A stretch of DNA of 64,000 nt from Taxillus chinensis (Eukaryota > Streptophyta > Magnoliopsida > Santalales > Loranthaceae): NCBI GenBank assembly GCA_023512835.1, contig CM042087.1, forward strand, positions 11,631,715-11,695,714. The letters are read 5' to 3'. The notes under the pieces are model-generated. The model saw only the letters and a program-made list of their open reading frames with translations. It made no database searches and was not told the origin of the DNA. A program made the position numbers and the translations under genes. Below are positions 20,631-32,319 of the stretch, piece after piece (position 1 is the first letter of the stretch; each line of letters begins with the position of its first letter).

Positions 20631-21927
20631 TGATGGTCCCTTGGAGCCTAAAGGGGGGGGGGTGAATAGGCTCTTATTCGAACTCTTTCTTTTCTCTCAA
20701 GACACAAAGACTTATCTAGTTTAAGTGATAATATCACTGCGGAAGATAACCAGATAGTGGAAGTATTTTGTTTTATTATCACAAAGTGATTACAACAAAA
20801 TAGAAGCAAACACTCTCTTACACTCTGTTTACAACTTTGAATTCACACACTAGCCAAGTGCCTTTTCTATTTTTGCACTTCTTCGCTCTAGCTCTCTCTT
20901 TTTTACAAGAAGTATAAGTATGAATATTTATACAAAACATTCCTAAGAGACAACCTTGGAACTTGAAGTTCCAGAATGCGTTCCGCACTAACTATCCCTT
21001 GGTAATCTATCTGCCTTGACTGCTGCGGATTGTGGAGCTCAAGATCTTGGATTCGAAGAGTATAAGTGTCTTTGTGAGTTCCGAGATACAATTAAGGTTG
21101 TGTCCACATATCCGGATGATCCACGTGTAAGATTCTTCTTGTTCTAAATGCATTCTTCTTACATCGGGACAGCACGAGCTGATAACTTTAAATGCGGTTT
21201 CATTTGAGCAGTGTCTTCTTGGTCCGGTGTAATTTTCCTTACTCCGTAGTTAATGAAGCTCGGAACCTTACTCCGTGTCGTTGGTTGCTTATTCCGTATC
21301 TATTCGGTACTAGAATCCTTAGTCCGTGTCGTGCTTCCTTACTCCGCATGTAAGTTCCTTACTCCGTATGTAAGTTTCTTACTCCGTATGTAAGTTCCTT
21401 ACTCCGTGTGTAAGTTCCTTACTCCGTGTGTAAGTTCCTTACTCCGTATGTAAGTTCCTTACTCCGTGTGTAAGTTCCTTACTCCGTGTGTAAGTTCCTT
21501 ACTCCGTGTGTAAGTTCCTTACTCCGTATGTAAGTTCCTTACTCCGTATGTAAGTTCCTTACTCCGTGTGTAAGTTCCTTACTCCGTATGTAAGTTCCTT
21601 ACTCCGTATGTAAGTTCCTTACTCCGGGCGAGTAATAAGTCCGGATTCCTTACTCCGCATCTATTTTCCTTACTCCGCACTTATTTTCCTTACTCCGCAC
21701 TTATTTTCCTTACTCCGCACTTATTGTTACTTGGTTATTTACCAAGTGTTTGACGACACTAACTCTTGTCCGGATCAGGATTATGTATCCTGTCCTTAGC
21801 TTTGCTCTCACGAGTGCATCTTTGGATTAGTGACATACCTTCGCAATGATCAAATAAACACAAAAGATCTCGAGATCAAATTACATAAGGCTTTAACGGC
21901 ATTATCCAAATTGGGTTTGATCCAACA
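20631..21927 (-). repeat. 3' LTR of Copia #2
   Basis: Minus-strand LTR TGTTGGATC...GGGACCATCA, 1297 bp. Contains TATAAATA (20925-20932, minus) and the 14-unit 20-bp array (21339-21618). Confidence 0.95.
21339..21618 (-). repeat. 14 x 20-bp tandem array in the Copia #2 3' LTR
   Basis: Unit TTACTCCGTATGTAAGTTCC with T/C or A/G variants; 280 bp, exactly 14 units. It is flanked by irregular copies of the TTACTCCG core. Confidence 0.95.
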
Positions 21928-21940
21928 ATCTCCCCCAATT
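21928..21940 (-). promoter_or_regulatory. Polypurine tract of Copia #2
   Basis: On the minus strand AATTGGGGGAGAT directly precedes the 3' LTR. Confidence 0.92.
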
Positions 21941-22070
21941 ATGGATATGCCTAAACCCTTTGTAATCTGATCTGGTAAGCGATGCAAACGAATATCATAC
22001 AGAATATACACCACAACCAATTTCATTGATCAGCAACTAAATACAAATCAGCCTTAATACAGATTTTTCA

Positions 22071-24823
22071 CTAAGGTACATAAGGCTTACTATACTTGAA
22101 GATCATAGTCTTGCCGCTTCTCTCTTAGCTCCATTGTCTGCTTTGCATCGTAAAGGTGGAGTGTTGGCTCCAATGTTTGTCCACGATTAAGAACGATTTG
22201 ATGAAATGACAAACAAAGGCTCCGCAGCTATCTCCATCCCATTTGTTGTGGCACTTGCTTCTTGCCCCGGAATGTCGCCTTGAGTTTCTCAGAGAGCGCG
22301 GGGGTGTGATACCCAACTCTTCGTATAGTCCGGCTTTCTTCACGGCTTCGGTTAGTCCGAGACAAAGAGGTTCCCATTGATTCTTCCTAACGAAGTGCTC
22401 CACAATCTAATGAGAATCAATGAGAATCATCTCGCTTGGATTGAATCATGAAGACAGCCATCATGAAGTGTGGCGACATGATCCGGTACGGAATGAGGAT
22501 GGTTGAGAGAGTTTTCCATGGCTTGCTATCTTCGCGATTCCGTCGATGTAAGTCTGAATTAACTCCACACCGGGAAGATAGCCCTCATTCCAACATGGCG
22601 AACTTCAAACAAGTGCCCATCTTCGTAAAGAGATGGAAACGACCTCATCTCCATCTTAGCAGCCCTCGAGAAGTTGTCAATGTCTTCCGTAGTAAAGAGT
22701 CCTTTCTCCGAACAAAGAGTCCGAATGTCGGCCGGAGAGAAAGGATACATTTCGAAAAGACATCTTCTCTCAAGAAGACGCAGCATAGGCTTTCATTGCC
22801 TTGCAAGCTTCCATCCGCATCGGAGGGGTCAAACTCCGCATAGGATGGGAGGAAGGTATTAGGCTCAGGATGAGGAGGATGGAGGAGGAGCCGAAGGTGC
22901 AATAGAGGAGCTTGGTTGAGAGAAGCGGCTTCGTTTGGGAATTTGAACTCCCTGAAGCTGAAGTGGCAGGCCGCTTCTCGGTCCGGGATGATGGTTGTGG
23001 GGCGAAGGAGTAGACGGATCAGATGACACTTTCTCCCCCGGTTTGGCGGATCGCCGGGAAGCAACGGGAGGACGAGCCATCGTATGCGCCAGATCCGCGA
23101 AGGAAGTAGAGAGTGAATGAACGGAGGTGGCGACAAGATCCATTTTCCGCTCAATGGAAGTGGAGGAGTCGGTGAGGGCGGAGAGTAGTTGGGCGCCGAG
23201 GGCATCAACTTTGGCGGCGATGGCGGAAATTTGGGCGCTTTGAGCGTGAGCATGGCGGTCCCGGTGAGCGGAAAGCACAGCATCGGAGTGGACCGTGCCA
23301 AAAGAGGCACGCCCAAGGGCTAACTCGGGAGCTTTGGAGGACTCCCCCGCATGAACGGGAGCAGGAGTGCGGTGGGCGAGAGGAGTCCGCAGGAGTAGAA
23401 GCGGCAGCGAGGAGCATCCGGAGCATCAGAGGCATCCGGAGCTTCGGAGGCATCCGAGCATTGGAGGCATCCGGAGCAAGAGACCCGCTTTGACCGGACA
23501 AGTCAACTACGGGAATCGCGGCGGCAGGAGAAGAGGGCCCAACCTTAGCGGTAGAGGGACTTCGGGTAGCGGGGACCGGGCCGGAGGGTGTAGGGAACGA
23601 CACATCGGGAATGGCACCCGGCGTAAGAAAGCCGTGGTCCGGATTCCGGATGATCATAGTCTCCGGGGATTGGGTATTGCGGGTGTAAAATACCCGGAGA
23701 TCGGTGTCGGGAATGGAAGAGGTGTGGGCTAGGCTGAAACGGAGCCAGAGGTCCGTTAAGGTGACGGCGGAGAGATGGTCAAGGTAATCTCGGGGTTGAG
23801 GTAGAGGAGGCAAGGGGGCTTCAGGAGAAGCAGCCGGGACATCAGCGGTGGCGGCGGCAACAGCGGTATCAACCGCAGCGGCTATAGCGGATGTGGAGGG
23901 AGTGGGGACATCGCAGCAGAGGGGCCGAGGAAACAGCTCTCGACGCACTGCGCCGAGAGGGCCCCGCAACCTCGGACGGTTCAGCACGGACGCTTGGCTG
24001 GGAAGCCCGTGAGTGGGAGGCGCGCAGCTACGGACCGAATCCGGGAGGATCGGTGTACGTAAGCGACTCGGGGGCTTGGGCGTCGGAGGGGTCACCAACA
24101 GAGCTGCCTTGTTGTTCCGCGCAGGGAGAGTGCGGAGAGCTACGGTGGGTCGGCGGGCAGTCATGTTTCCATCCGGCGTAAGGTGACGAAGATAAAGAGC
24201 CGAGGGAAACGAGACAGCATCAACTTGGGCGAAATGGTCCGGACGAAGATGCCGGAAGACAATGCGAGGATGCGCCCATAGGAATGGTTTTTGTGACCGA
24301 CCAGCAGCAAGCGAAATAAGAACATCCCCAATCCATTGGAAGACCTTCAAAGACGCCGTACATGGCCGGTAGAAGATCATACGGAACCGAGTCCGGGCGA
24401 TGTGCGAGCCAGGAGGCATCGACTTAGAATAGTCGCCATACATCGATAGCGACCCTGGAAGGATTTCACCTTGTATTCCTTCCCCTTGTTCGTGCACCCA
24501 TAGAAGCCGCCATCGGATCGGCATCCGGACCTGTGGTTCACCAAGAGGAAGGTGGAGAGCAGCGCGGAGAACAGCCGGAGTGATGACGATGGATTCACCG
24601 CGGACATAAGAGGTTATGGAATCTTTGGTGCAGCGAATCCGTTGGTAATACTCAAGAATGTCATCGATAAGAAGATCGATGGGATTGGAGACCAGGTTGA
24701 GTATGTGCGAGGCTTCAAGAAGAGGGCGAAGGCTGGAGAAACCAATCCGGAGGATCGGAAACAAGCATTCCAATCAACTAGATGGCCGGGAGTAACGCCG
24801 GAAAGAAAGATTCTGGGTGCCAT
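22071..24823 (-). pseudogene. Accessory ORF of Copia #2: plant transposon protein domain-like, coiled coil, Ulp1/C48-like peptidase
   Basis: Likely start MAPRIFLSG at 24823; a stop equivalent to that of Copia #1 is at 22071-22073, giving about 917 codons. N-terminal region: GHLVDW, DLLIDDILEYYQRI, RAALHLP, FRHLRPDHFA, YLRHLTPDGN. A Pro/Ala/Ser-rich linker follows, then heptads (QISAIAAKVDALGAQLLSAL and VHSLSTSFADLAHTMA), the basic PKRSRF, and the peptidase domain: His in SPHFMM near 22470, an LIDSH-like segment, and DSCGAFVC with Cys at 22224-22226. The catalytic Cys and its CGAFVC context are intact, unlike Copia #1, but frameshifts lie nearby and a stop follows SH. It sits where Sireviruses have an env-like gene. 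A SUMO- or ubiquitin-like protease activity is inferred from the fold family only. Confidence 0.82.
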
Positions 24824-24866
24824 GGCAGATTTGATGGGAAGGAAAAGAGGAAAGGTGAGGTCTTGA

Positions 24867-26482
24867 CAAGAGAAGGAGCAACGAGAGGGTTAGGGATTTG
24901 AAATGAGCAATACTCGTGCTTCGCAGAATGATCGGAACATATAAGACCGAGTCCGCAAATGTCGGCGGGTCCAGGAATGTGGGAGTGAGGTGGGGACCCG
25001 CGCGACATGCCGATGTCATTTGTCTGGATATCGAGGCGTCTCCGAATAAAACGATGTCGTGGAGACCGCATGACCAAGTAGAGATTACAACTGGTTGCCA
25101 TCCAGAGAAGTGTGTGTGCAACCCGAGATAGCGCATTTAATGAATCATCATTATTCCTCCTCAAAAGCATGCGACATATGAGTATACGTGGATTGTCACA
25201 ATTGAACAAAGTCAGAGTCCGGAGGAAAGAGCCGACACTCATCCGGAGTTAATAATATTCGTGAAAGAGTATCCGGATGAATAATAGACCTTGTCCGTCG
25301 TAAACGAGTTTGGTGAGAATGTAGAGTAGATTCCTTTGCGATCAATAAGTCAAAGAGAAGAGAAGTACCACAACACTTCAAATCCGAGACTATGGACTGG
25401 ATTTATCAATATGGTTGCAAAGAAAATCTGAACCTCGTAGCTAAATAAAGATATACGAAAATACAAAAGCTTAACAGGCAAGGATTAGTACGGATTAGAG
25501 AAGATAATCAGTGAAAAACAACATAATCCGAACTAATAAGAAACAGAACTCATGCATGGCTAAGAATGTAGTAGACGTACGCAACGTGAAAGTGATCAAT
25601 ATTACCAATCGGGGCATATGTCGGATAAAGAATACACAAGTTCATATAGGTCAACATAGCGAAACCGTCTTGCTGAACAGCGTAGCTAAGATTAATTAAA
25701 GGTCAAATGATTTGGCTTCATTAGGATTCATGAGTGTGAGATGAAAAGGTGAACACATGTCAAAAGAATGCAGATGATTAATCGATTAAAATGCATGGTT
25801 GAAGGAAGAACATACATCCACACATGCCACTTTTCCGATTTAAAACAGCATGTCCAATCGATCCGGAAGTAATAGCGTAGAGAAGGGAGAATCCGAGACA
25901 TATTAGGGGTTCATTGCTGCTCCCCGTAGATCATTTAATCCTCTCAATGAAAAGCTCCCCCTCAGATAGACAGTCAAGGAAAAAGGTCATGAGACATATA
26001 CGGGGGGTATTCTTGAATAAAATATAAAGCATTTTCTCCCCGTAGATTGTGCAATCCTCTCGGTTGACCGTTCCAATTTGTAGTTCAGCACAGTTTATCT
26101 TATTAGAAGACTATACTTGTGAAGCTGATCAGAATGCGTTTGTGTATTCATCCACCAGGCATTCCAAGCTAGCCCATTTCACTCCTTCAACTATGCACGT
26201 TAATGGAGTAATCTAAATGAACATGCTTTGATCATGTGGTGATTAATGGATATGAAGATCATGAATCCGATCGAGGTAAATCATATAAACTATAATTATG
26301 TTAGCTTTAAACGACTGTCAGGAAACGCAAGCATCCTCCCATTATGAGGTTGAGATTAACATCGAAACATGGAACCGTGGAGTCGGTAAGTATGATCAGC
26401 AATGCAGTCTTTCTACTACTTTCAAGAACATACAATGCATGGTTTGTGAGAGAATATCCTGTTGTGAAATTTAAATGAGAAA
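24867..26482 (-). other. Non-coding gap between pol and accessory ORF in Copia #2
   Basis: No ORF with family resemblance on either strand. If the downstream ORF is expressed from a spliced RNA, as proposed for env-like genes in related elements, an acceptor site would lie near its left end; I cannot pick one from sequence alone. Confidence 0.6.
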
Positions 26483-29400
26483 CTATGCAGAGAAGTCGAG
26501 CATACCTAGTTGGAAGAGTAGTTCAGAAAACCTCGCATCGGGAGAGGCTTTGTAAATATGTTGCTAATTGATCTTGAGTGGCAACATGTTCGATGAAATA
26601 TGCTTTTTAAGAACATGATCGCGTATGAAGTGATACCTGACCTCAATGTGCTTCGTCTTAGGATGCATGACGAGGATTGTTGCTGATGGCAATTGCACTA
26701 GTGTTGTCACAGTAAAGTGGAATAGAGGACATGTTGAATCCGTAGTCGGTAAGTTGACTTTGCATCCAAAGTAGGCGTGCGCAAAGCAACTTCCAAGACG
26801 ATATATTCCGCCTAAGCAGTAGAGGTTGATACGAATTCGCTTCTTACTGAACCATGAGATCAATCTATTTCCAAGAAACCGACACGTACCGCTTGTGCTT
26901 TTCCCGTCGATGCGACATCCAGCGAAGTCGGCATCGAGTACCCCGATAAGGTGAAGTTGGACTCCTTTGAGTACCAGGAGTCCCAAATTCATCGTCCCTT
27001 TGAGATACCTTAAGATCCGTTTTACATGTAGCATATGTGACTCCTTGGGATTCGCCTGATATCGTGCACAAATGCAAGTTGCAAACATAATGTCTGGGCG
27101 ACTTGTTTGTAAGATGAGAGCAAGGATCCGATCATCCCTCTGTAGGTCACATTTACCGATATGCCGTCCATATCCGGATCTAACTTGGCACCGACAGGCA
27201 TTGGAGTTTTGACGGAGATGAACCTTCCATACCAAACTTCTTAATAAGATCGCGAGTGTACTTAGCCTGATTGATAAAGATTCCTTCCTTTAATTGTTTG
27301 ACTTCAATTCCAAGGAAGTAGGATAGTTCTCCCATCATGCTCATTTCAAACTTGCCTGTCATCAACTTAGCAAACTCTTCACAAAGCTTCGGATTTGTTG
27401 ATCCGAAAATGATATCGTCCACGTATATTTGTACGATCGAGTGTGTCCTTTCTCTTGTCGTAGAAATAGGGTGGTATCTATCTTCCCTTTTTGGAAGTTA
27501 TGAGCAAGTAGAATTTCGACCGGTGTGTCGTACCAGGCTCGGGAGCTTGCTTCAAACCATATAGAGCTTTCAAGTTTGTAGACAAGATGTCCCGCCTTAG
27601 GTTCAATGGGCCGGGAGGTTGTTCAACATACACCTCCTCTTGAAGGTCTCCATTCAGGAATGCGCTCTTGACGTCCATTTGATAAACTATGAAGTTTTCA
27701 TATGAAGCATACGCGTAAACATTCGGATTGCCTCAAGTCTTGCGCCAGGAGCAAAGGTTTCATCATAATCTATTCCCTCTTCTTGACGATATCCTTTGGC
27801 TACCAGCTGGCTTTGTTCCGGATTACTATTCCATCCGTATCAAGTTTGTTCGGAACACCCATTTAACGCCAATGACTTATCGAGACTTAGGCCTTGGTAC
27901 TAAGGTCCACACATTATTTCTCTTAAATTGATTCAGCTTCTTCTTGCATGGCTTCTATCCAGTTTGAATCCTGAAGAGCTTCATCTACCACCTTTGGTTC
28001 TATTTGAGATAGAAAGCATGAGTGAAGACTCATGTTTGAGGTGGCTGCTCTTGTTCTTACACCAACGGTAGGATCACCAATCACTTGATCCGAGGGATGG
28101 TTTCGAGTCCATCTATAATTCCGTGCGTGTGTTGGTTGTCCTTGAACAATTTGAAGCTCTTCCAGATTGGGTGGTTCAGTTGTATCAACTGGTTAGGCTT
28201 CGTCCGGAGTAGATGTTTCCGTATTTAGAGGTACGGATGAACCGATTGGTTCTTCAACACTGTTTCTTTCGAGTGTTAACTAGTCCGGACGGACTTGAAG
28301 GTGCTCCGGAATTTTGTGTATCTGCAGGAGTTTGTCCCCGGAGCTAAGTGGTAGTCCGGAGTTAAGTGGTAGTCCGGAGCTAAGTGGTAGTCCGGAGCTA
28401 AGTGGTAGTCCGGAGTTAAGTGGTAGTCCGGAGCTAAGTGGTAGACCGGAGCTAAGTGGTAGTCCGGAGTCCGAGTCATCCGTAGCATCATCCACAAAAT
28501 TCCGTTGTGTTTCGCGGATGCCACGTGGTTGGTCAGGATACCGGCCAGGATGTGTGGCAGGAATATTCATAAACTTTGAGTAATCGACGTTTCGTTTATG
28601 ACCTGCTGATTAGAATTTGAAGGACCGACTTTTGACCAATCGAGATTAGCTTCATCAAAGGTTACATGGATAGATTCTTCAACTTTAGAAAGTTTTCTAT
28701 TAAGACCCGATAAGCCTTGCTATGAAGTGAGTACCCGACAAAAATCCCATCATCGGATTTTGGTTCAAATTTATTTCGGGTCTCTTTGACATTGATCAAG
28801 ATATAGCAAGTACATCCGAAGGCTCTGAAATGTGAAATTGAAGGTTTTCGACCTCTCCACATCTCATAGGGTGTTTTCATGGTAGATTTATTTATTAGAG
28901 TTCTGCTCGAACATAGCAGAGCGTGGACACAACTTCACCCATAGACCGAGAGGAAGCATTGCCCCCTGCTAACATGGATCTACCAGCTTCAACTAAAGTT
29001 CGATTCTTGCGCTCAGTTACCCCATTTTGTTGTGGGGTTCTGGCGCAGAAAAGTCATGTTGTATGCCCTGTTCGAACAATATGATCTCATTTCGGAAAAA
29101 TCAAATTCTCGTACCATGATCACTCCTAATGCATTTAATGCTCGGTCCTTGTGAGTTGCTTATCCAGTTGAAGAGATCTACAAGATGTTCAAAAGTTTGA
29201 TCCTTTGATTTCAAGAACATCACCCATGTGTATCTGGTGAAATCATCGATAACCACAAGGGTATATCTCGCACCAGCCTAGTGATGAAAAGATATAGGAC
29301 CACATAGGTCCATACGAAGAAGTTGCAGAGGAGCAGCTATTGAGTTAATCGATTTGCTCTTAAAGCCGTGTTTGGTCCGTTTACCAAGTTGGCATTCTCG

Positions 29401-29990
29401 ACGAGAGTGTCTCTGGAGAACTTGAGTTTGGGTAGACCGGTGACAAGATCAAGTGATGCTAATTTAGACAAAGTCTTAAAGTTCAAATGTGCGCAACGCT
29501 TGTGCCATAACCAACTATCTTCATCTGTTGCTTTCGTGAGGAAACATACAGGGTCGAAGAATTATTTCTTAAGACCATCGAGTATATGTCCCCATCTCTT
29601 GATCCGGATAACTTAACATCTCCGGATAAGTTTTCTCTTCTTGTCTGGTGTTGGACAAAAAGGAAAACAAGAAATCCTTTGTCACATAGTTTATCGACAC
29701 TTAGCAAATTATGCTTTAAACCTTCGACTAGTGCAACTTTAGTGATTGATACACGCCGTTAGTTAAAGTGCCATACCTTGACAGTCTTACCTTTGGTTGT
29801 TGTCGCCATATGAGACGGATGGACCTTGTTTATCATTAACTTCTACAAGTAGAGTCTGGTCACCCGTCATATGTCCGGAGCATCCACTATCAAGGATCCA
29901 CTTGCTTTGATTTATCTTTAACTTCAAGTGATCCGGCAATTCATTCCAGAGATGCTCCCGAAAGACAACAATTTACACTTTTGGTGCCCA
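26483..29990 (-). pseudogene. pol: pol of Copia #2: protease, integrase, reverse transcriptase, RNase H
   Basis: In Copia order. Protease: LDSGCSGHMTGDQ with the DSG codons at 29883-29891. The integrase zinc domain lies near 29500 (a GTSVAHI-type stretch, frame-shifted). The integrase core is degraded; its C-terminal part is visible as MKTPYEMWRGRKPSISHF and GIFVGYSLHSKAYRV (28880-28720). A linker contains an 18-bp minisatellite (28338-28463). RT: MDVKSAFLNGDLQEEVYVEQ (27678), YGLKQAP, then YVDD at 27414-27425 and LSYFLGIEVKQ. RNase H: DADFAGC, then KTKHIEVRYHFIRDHVL, ending at TAG 26483-26485. Single-base indels break the frame at many points. Domain order with integrase ahead of RT is the hallmark of Copia. 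Confidence 0.92.
28338..28463. repeat. 18-bp minisatellite in the Copia #2 pol linker
   Basis: Seven full copies of CCGGAGCTAAGTGGTAGT (variants with GTTAAG) plus a partial eighth. On the minus strand it encodes a six-residue repeat (SGLPLS/N) between integrase and RT. The length is a multiple of three, so copy number can vary without shifting the frame. Confidence 0.93.
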
Positions 29991-29999
29991 AACTTGTTT

Positions 30000-32261
30000 C
30001 GGGCGGTTAGAGTGAGCAAAGATATTGTCAACATTTACGGATTTGATTTTGTTAGGACTCTTAGCTTTCCAAGTTGACATTAACTTGTTAGTTTCAGTTC
30101 TTCTTTTATTTGGGATTTCTTGGGAGAGACACTCCTTTTAGATTTAGATTTTGTTTTGCTCGAAGAACCCCTTTTATAAAACTGATCTTTATTTGATTGA
30201 AATTGATTACAAAGCCAGCCTATCGGATAAACTCCAACATTCATAGTGATAATGACCCATTTCCCTAGGATGGAACGGACACTATAATGTGAAGTACAAA
30301 CAGGGGATACAGTCTCTTAGATTTTTCTGCATTTTCTACTGCTCCACGTGGCCTAGTCCATTACGTTTGGGTGACGCGCTTGGCCCTAAATGCGTCAGCC
30401 TTAGCCTTGTCTTTCTTTTTGGGTGCTACGGTTTTGGCTTTAACTCGCAGGCCTTCCCTTCATCTTTAGTTACGGGTGCTCGTTTTAGGGAAGTGCAATA
30501 ACAGCCTCGGTTCACAATCATAAACTATGGTGCCACCTGAAATGAAACCATCCAACGGTTTAGATGTACTAACAGGATATAAGTTGGTTAGTTTAGGAGT
30601 GAAATCCGGAGGACACTCGGTGGCTTTAGCTATGGAGGTTGATGGTTCGTAACCTAGACCAGGTTTGACTCGAATGTCGTCGGGATCGATCCCAAAGGTA
30701 GAGGCTATTTCCCCGGATTTTAGCCACTTACGATTTATTTCTTTTTCCCTGTTCCAATTCATTTTCGAGTCTTTTAACTATAACTTTTAGGCCTGAGAGA
30801 TTGGTATTTAAGAGATGATTTTCAGCTCTTAGATCATGATACCAAGCTTCCTTTCCCCCAAGTCGACGACGTCCTTTTCGAGTCTATTAATGGTAAATTC
30901 GAGACGTTTATTCGACTTTCCATATCTTTGTACATTTGAGTTATTATTAGTCTCTCATTCTTTTCATGATCACATGCAATAGTAAGAGATTCTAATTTAC
31001 TCGGAGCTCAGAGAGTAGAAGGTACCTCGATTTGCCATGAGGCGACGTTCGGCTTAATGGTCGGCTCATCATCCGAGGATTCCTCCTCTTCTTCCGAGCC
31101 ACTCATGTATTTTGTCACGAGCGCCTTTCTCTTGCTCTCTTTGTTATCCGAGGTGGAGCGGCGAGAATTTACCTTGTCACTTTTCTCGGCCACCTTTGCT
31201 TTGGACCTGCATTCCTTGGCCCAGTGACTAGTTTTCCCACGTTGAAACATTCCTGGGAACTAGACTGGGTCGCTCCTTCCGTTGGAACGATGATGATGAG
31301 CGTCTTCGACCCCTTTTCTCGTTTTCGGTAGGAATCGCTCAAAGGATTTGACAAGAAGGGCTATCTCCTCCTCCTCGTCGGAATCGAATTGTCGGATACG
31401 TCCGTATCATCATTCCTCGCATGTTTAGACATTCAGTAGCTTTGAGAGCTACCCCCTTTTCTTTCCGAGCTATTTTTTCATCTCTCGTCGTAGTACTTAA
31501 ACCCGACTTCGTGAGTCCGTGACTCTCCATATAGTTCTTCAAGGGGAACATATCGCGTTTTTGTCCGATTGCATCCGGAGTTGTTTGGAGTAGTAGCGAT
31601 CCGGCAAGGAGCGAAAGAACTTGTCATTGATCTGGGATTGAGAGTAATGCTCATTGACGGTCTTCGGTTCAAGTATGAGCTTGCCGAATCTCCGATAGAT
31701 GCTTTCAAGTGATTCGCCCGGTTTATGATTAAAACTCTCAAAGTTCTCGTTCGAGAGTAGCGATCACATTCTCGTATCGGGGACCGACTCCCCTCATAGA
31801 GGATTGTCGTTTGTCCCAAACAGCTTTCGCCGTCGTGCAGCCCTGGACGTCTCGTGGAAAGCTTCGGAATCCAAGGACGATGTAACATAAGCCTGAGCCT
31901 TTTCACTAGCGCATTGCCAGGCTCTTTCATCGTTGGTAAGTTCAAAGATCGCCTTTGGCCTCCTTACTCCATGTTCTCCGATAGTCATCGGAATTGGAAT
32001 CTCCTGATGAAGACATGGCCACATAAGATGATCATGGCAAACCATAAACATCTTCATGCGAGCTTTCCACCGGGGAGAAAAGCTCAGGTGTGAATTTGGG
32101 CGGTTTCGTTAGAGTAAACCCGAACTCCCGTGGTTGAGAAGCGGTGGCAGCAGCAGGTTGTGGTGGATCGACATTTTCACCGCTGCTTCGATTCGGGATG
32201 GGCTCCCGTGCACCTCCGGAGTTAAGGCGAGTGTTGAAAAGCATCCGCTTTCTTCGGCCAT
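30000..32261 (-). pseudogene. gag: gag of Copia #2
   Basis: Start ATG at 32261-32259 (MAEESGCF...), about 50 bp after the primer site. Recognisable pieces in shifting frames: PPKFTPELFSP and WKARMKMFMVCHDH (about 32110-32030), ELTNDERAWQCASEKAQAYV (about 31950), VPLEELYGESRTHEVG (about 31540). A zinc knuckle at 31205-31250 reads C-F-N, then frameshifts into GKTSHWAKEC: a base is missing where the second Cys codon should be. A second knuckle, better preserved in Copia #3, lies near 30270. Gag forms the particle and binds RNA. Broken here. Confidence 0.82.
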
Positions 32262-32307
32262 TTCGAGATTGAAAGAGTGGGATCTCTACTAGAACGAAGT
32301 AGAACTT

Positions 32308-32318
32308 GCTCGATACCA
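32308..32318 (-). promoter_or_regulatory. Primer binding site of Copia #2, one base short
   Basis: On the minus strand TGGTATCGAGC, next to the 5' LTR end. The usual initiator-Met site is TGGTATCAGAGC, so one base is missing from CAG. Confidence 0.85.
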
Positions 32319-32319
32319 C

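Noticed and set aside
21339..21618. CRISPR-like appearance of regularly spaced repeats
   Set aside because: There are no spacers: the 20-bp units are directly tandem, lie inside an LTR and recur in both LTRs of one element.
28314..28583. Plus-strand ORF with a repeated SPELSG peptide
   Set aside because: It is the antisense reading of the pol linker minisatellite; the minus strand carries the real Copia frame.
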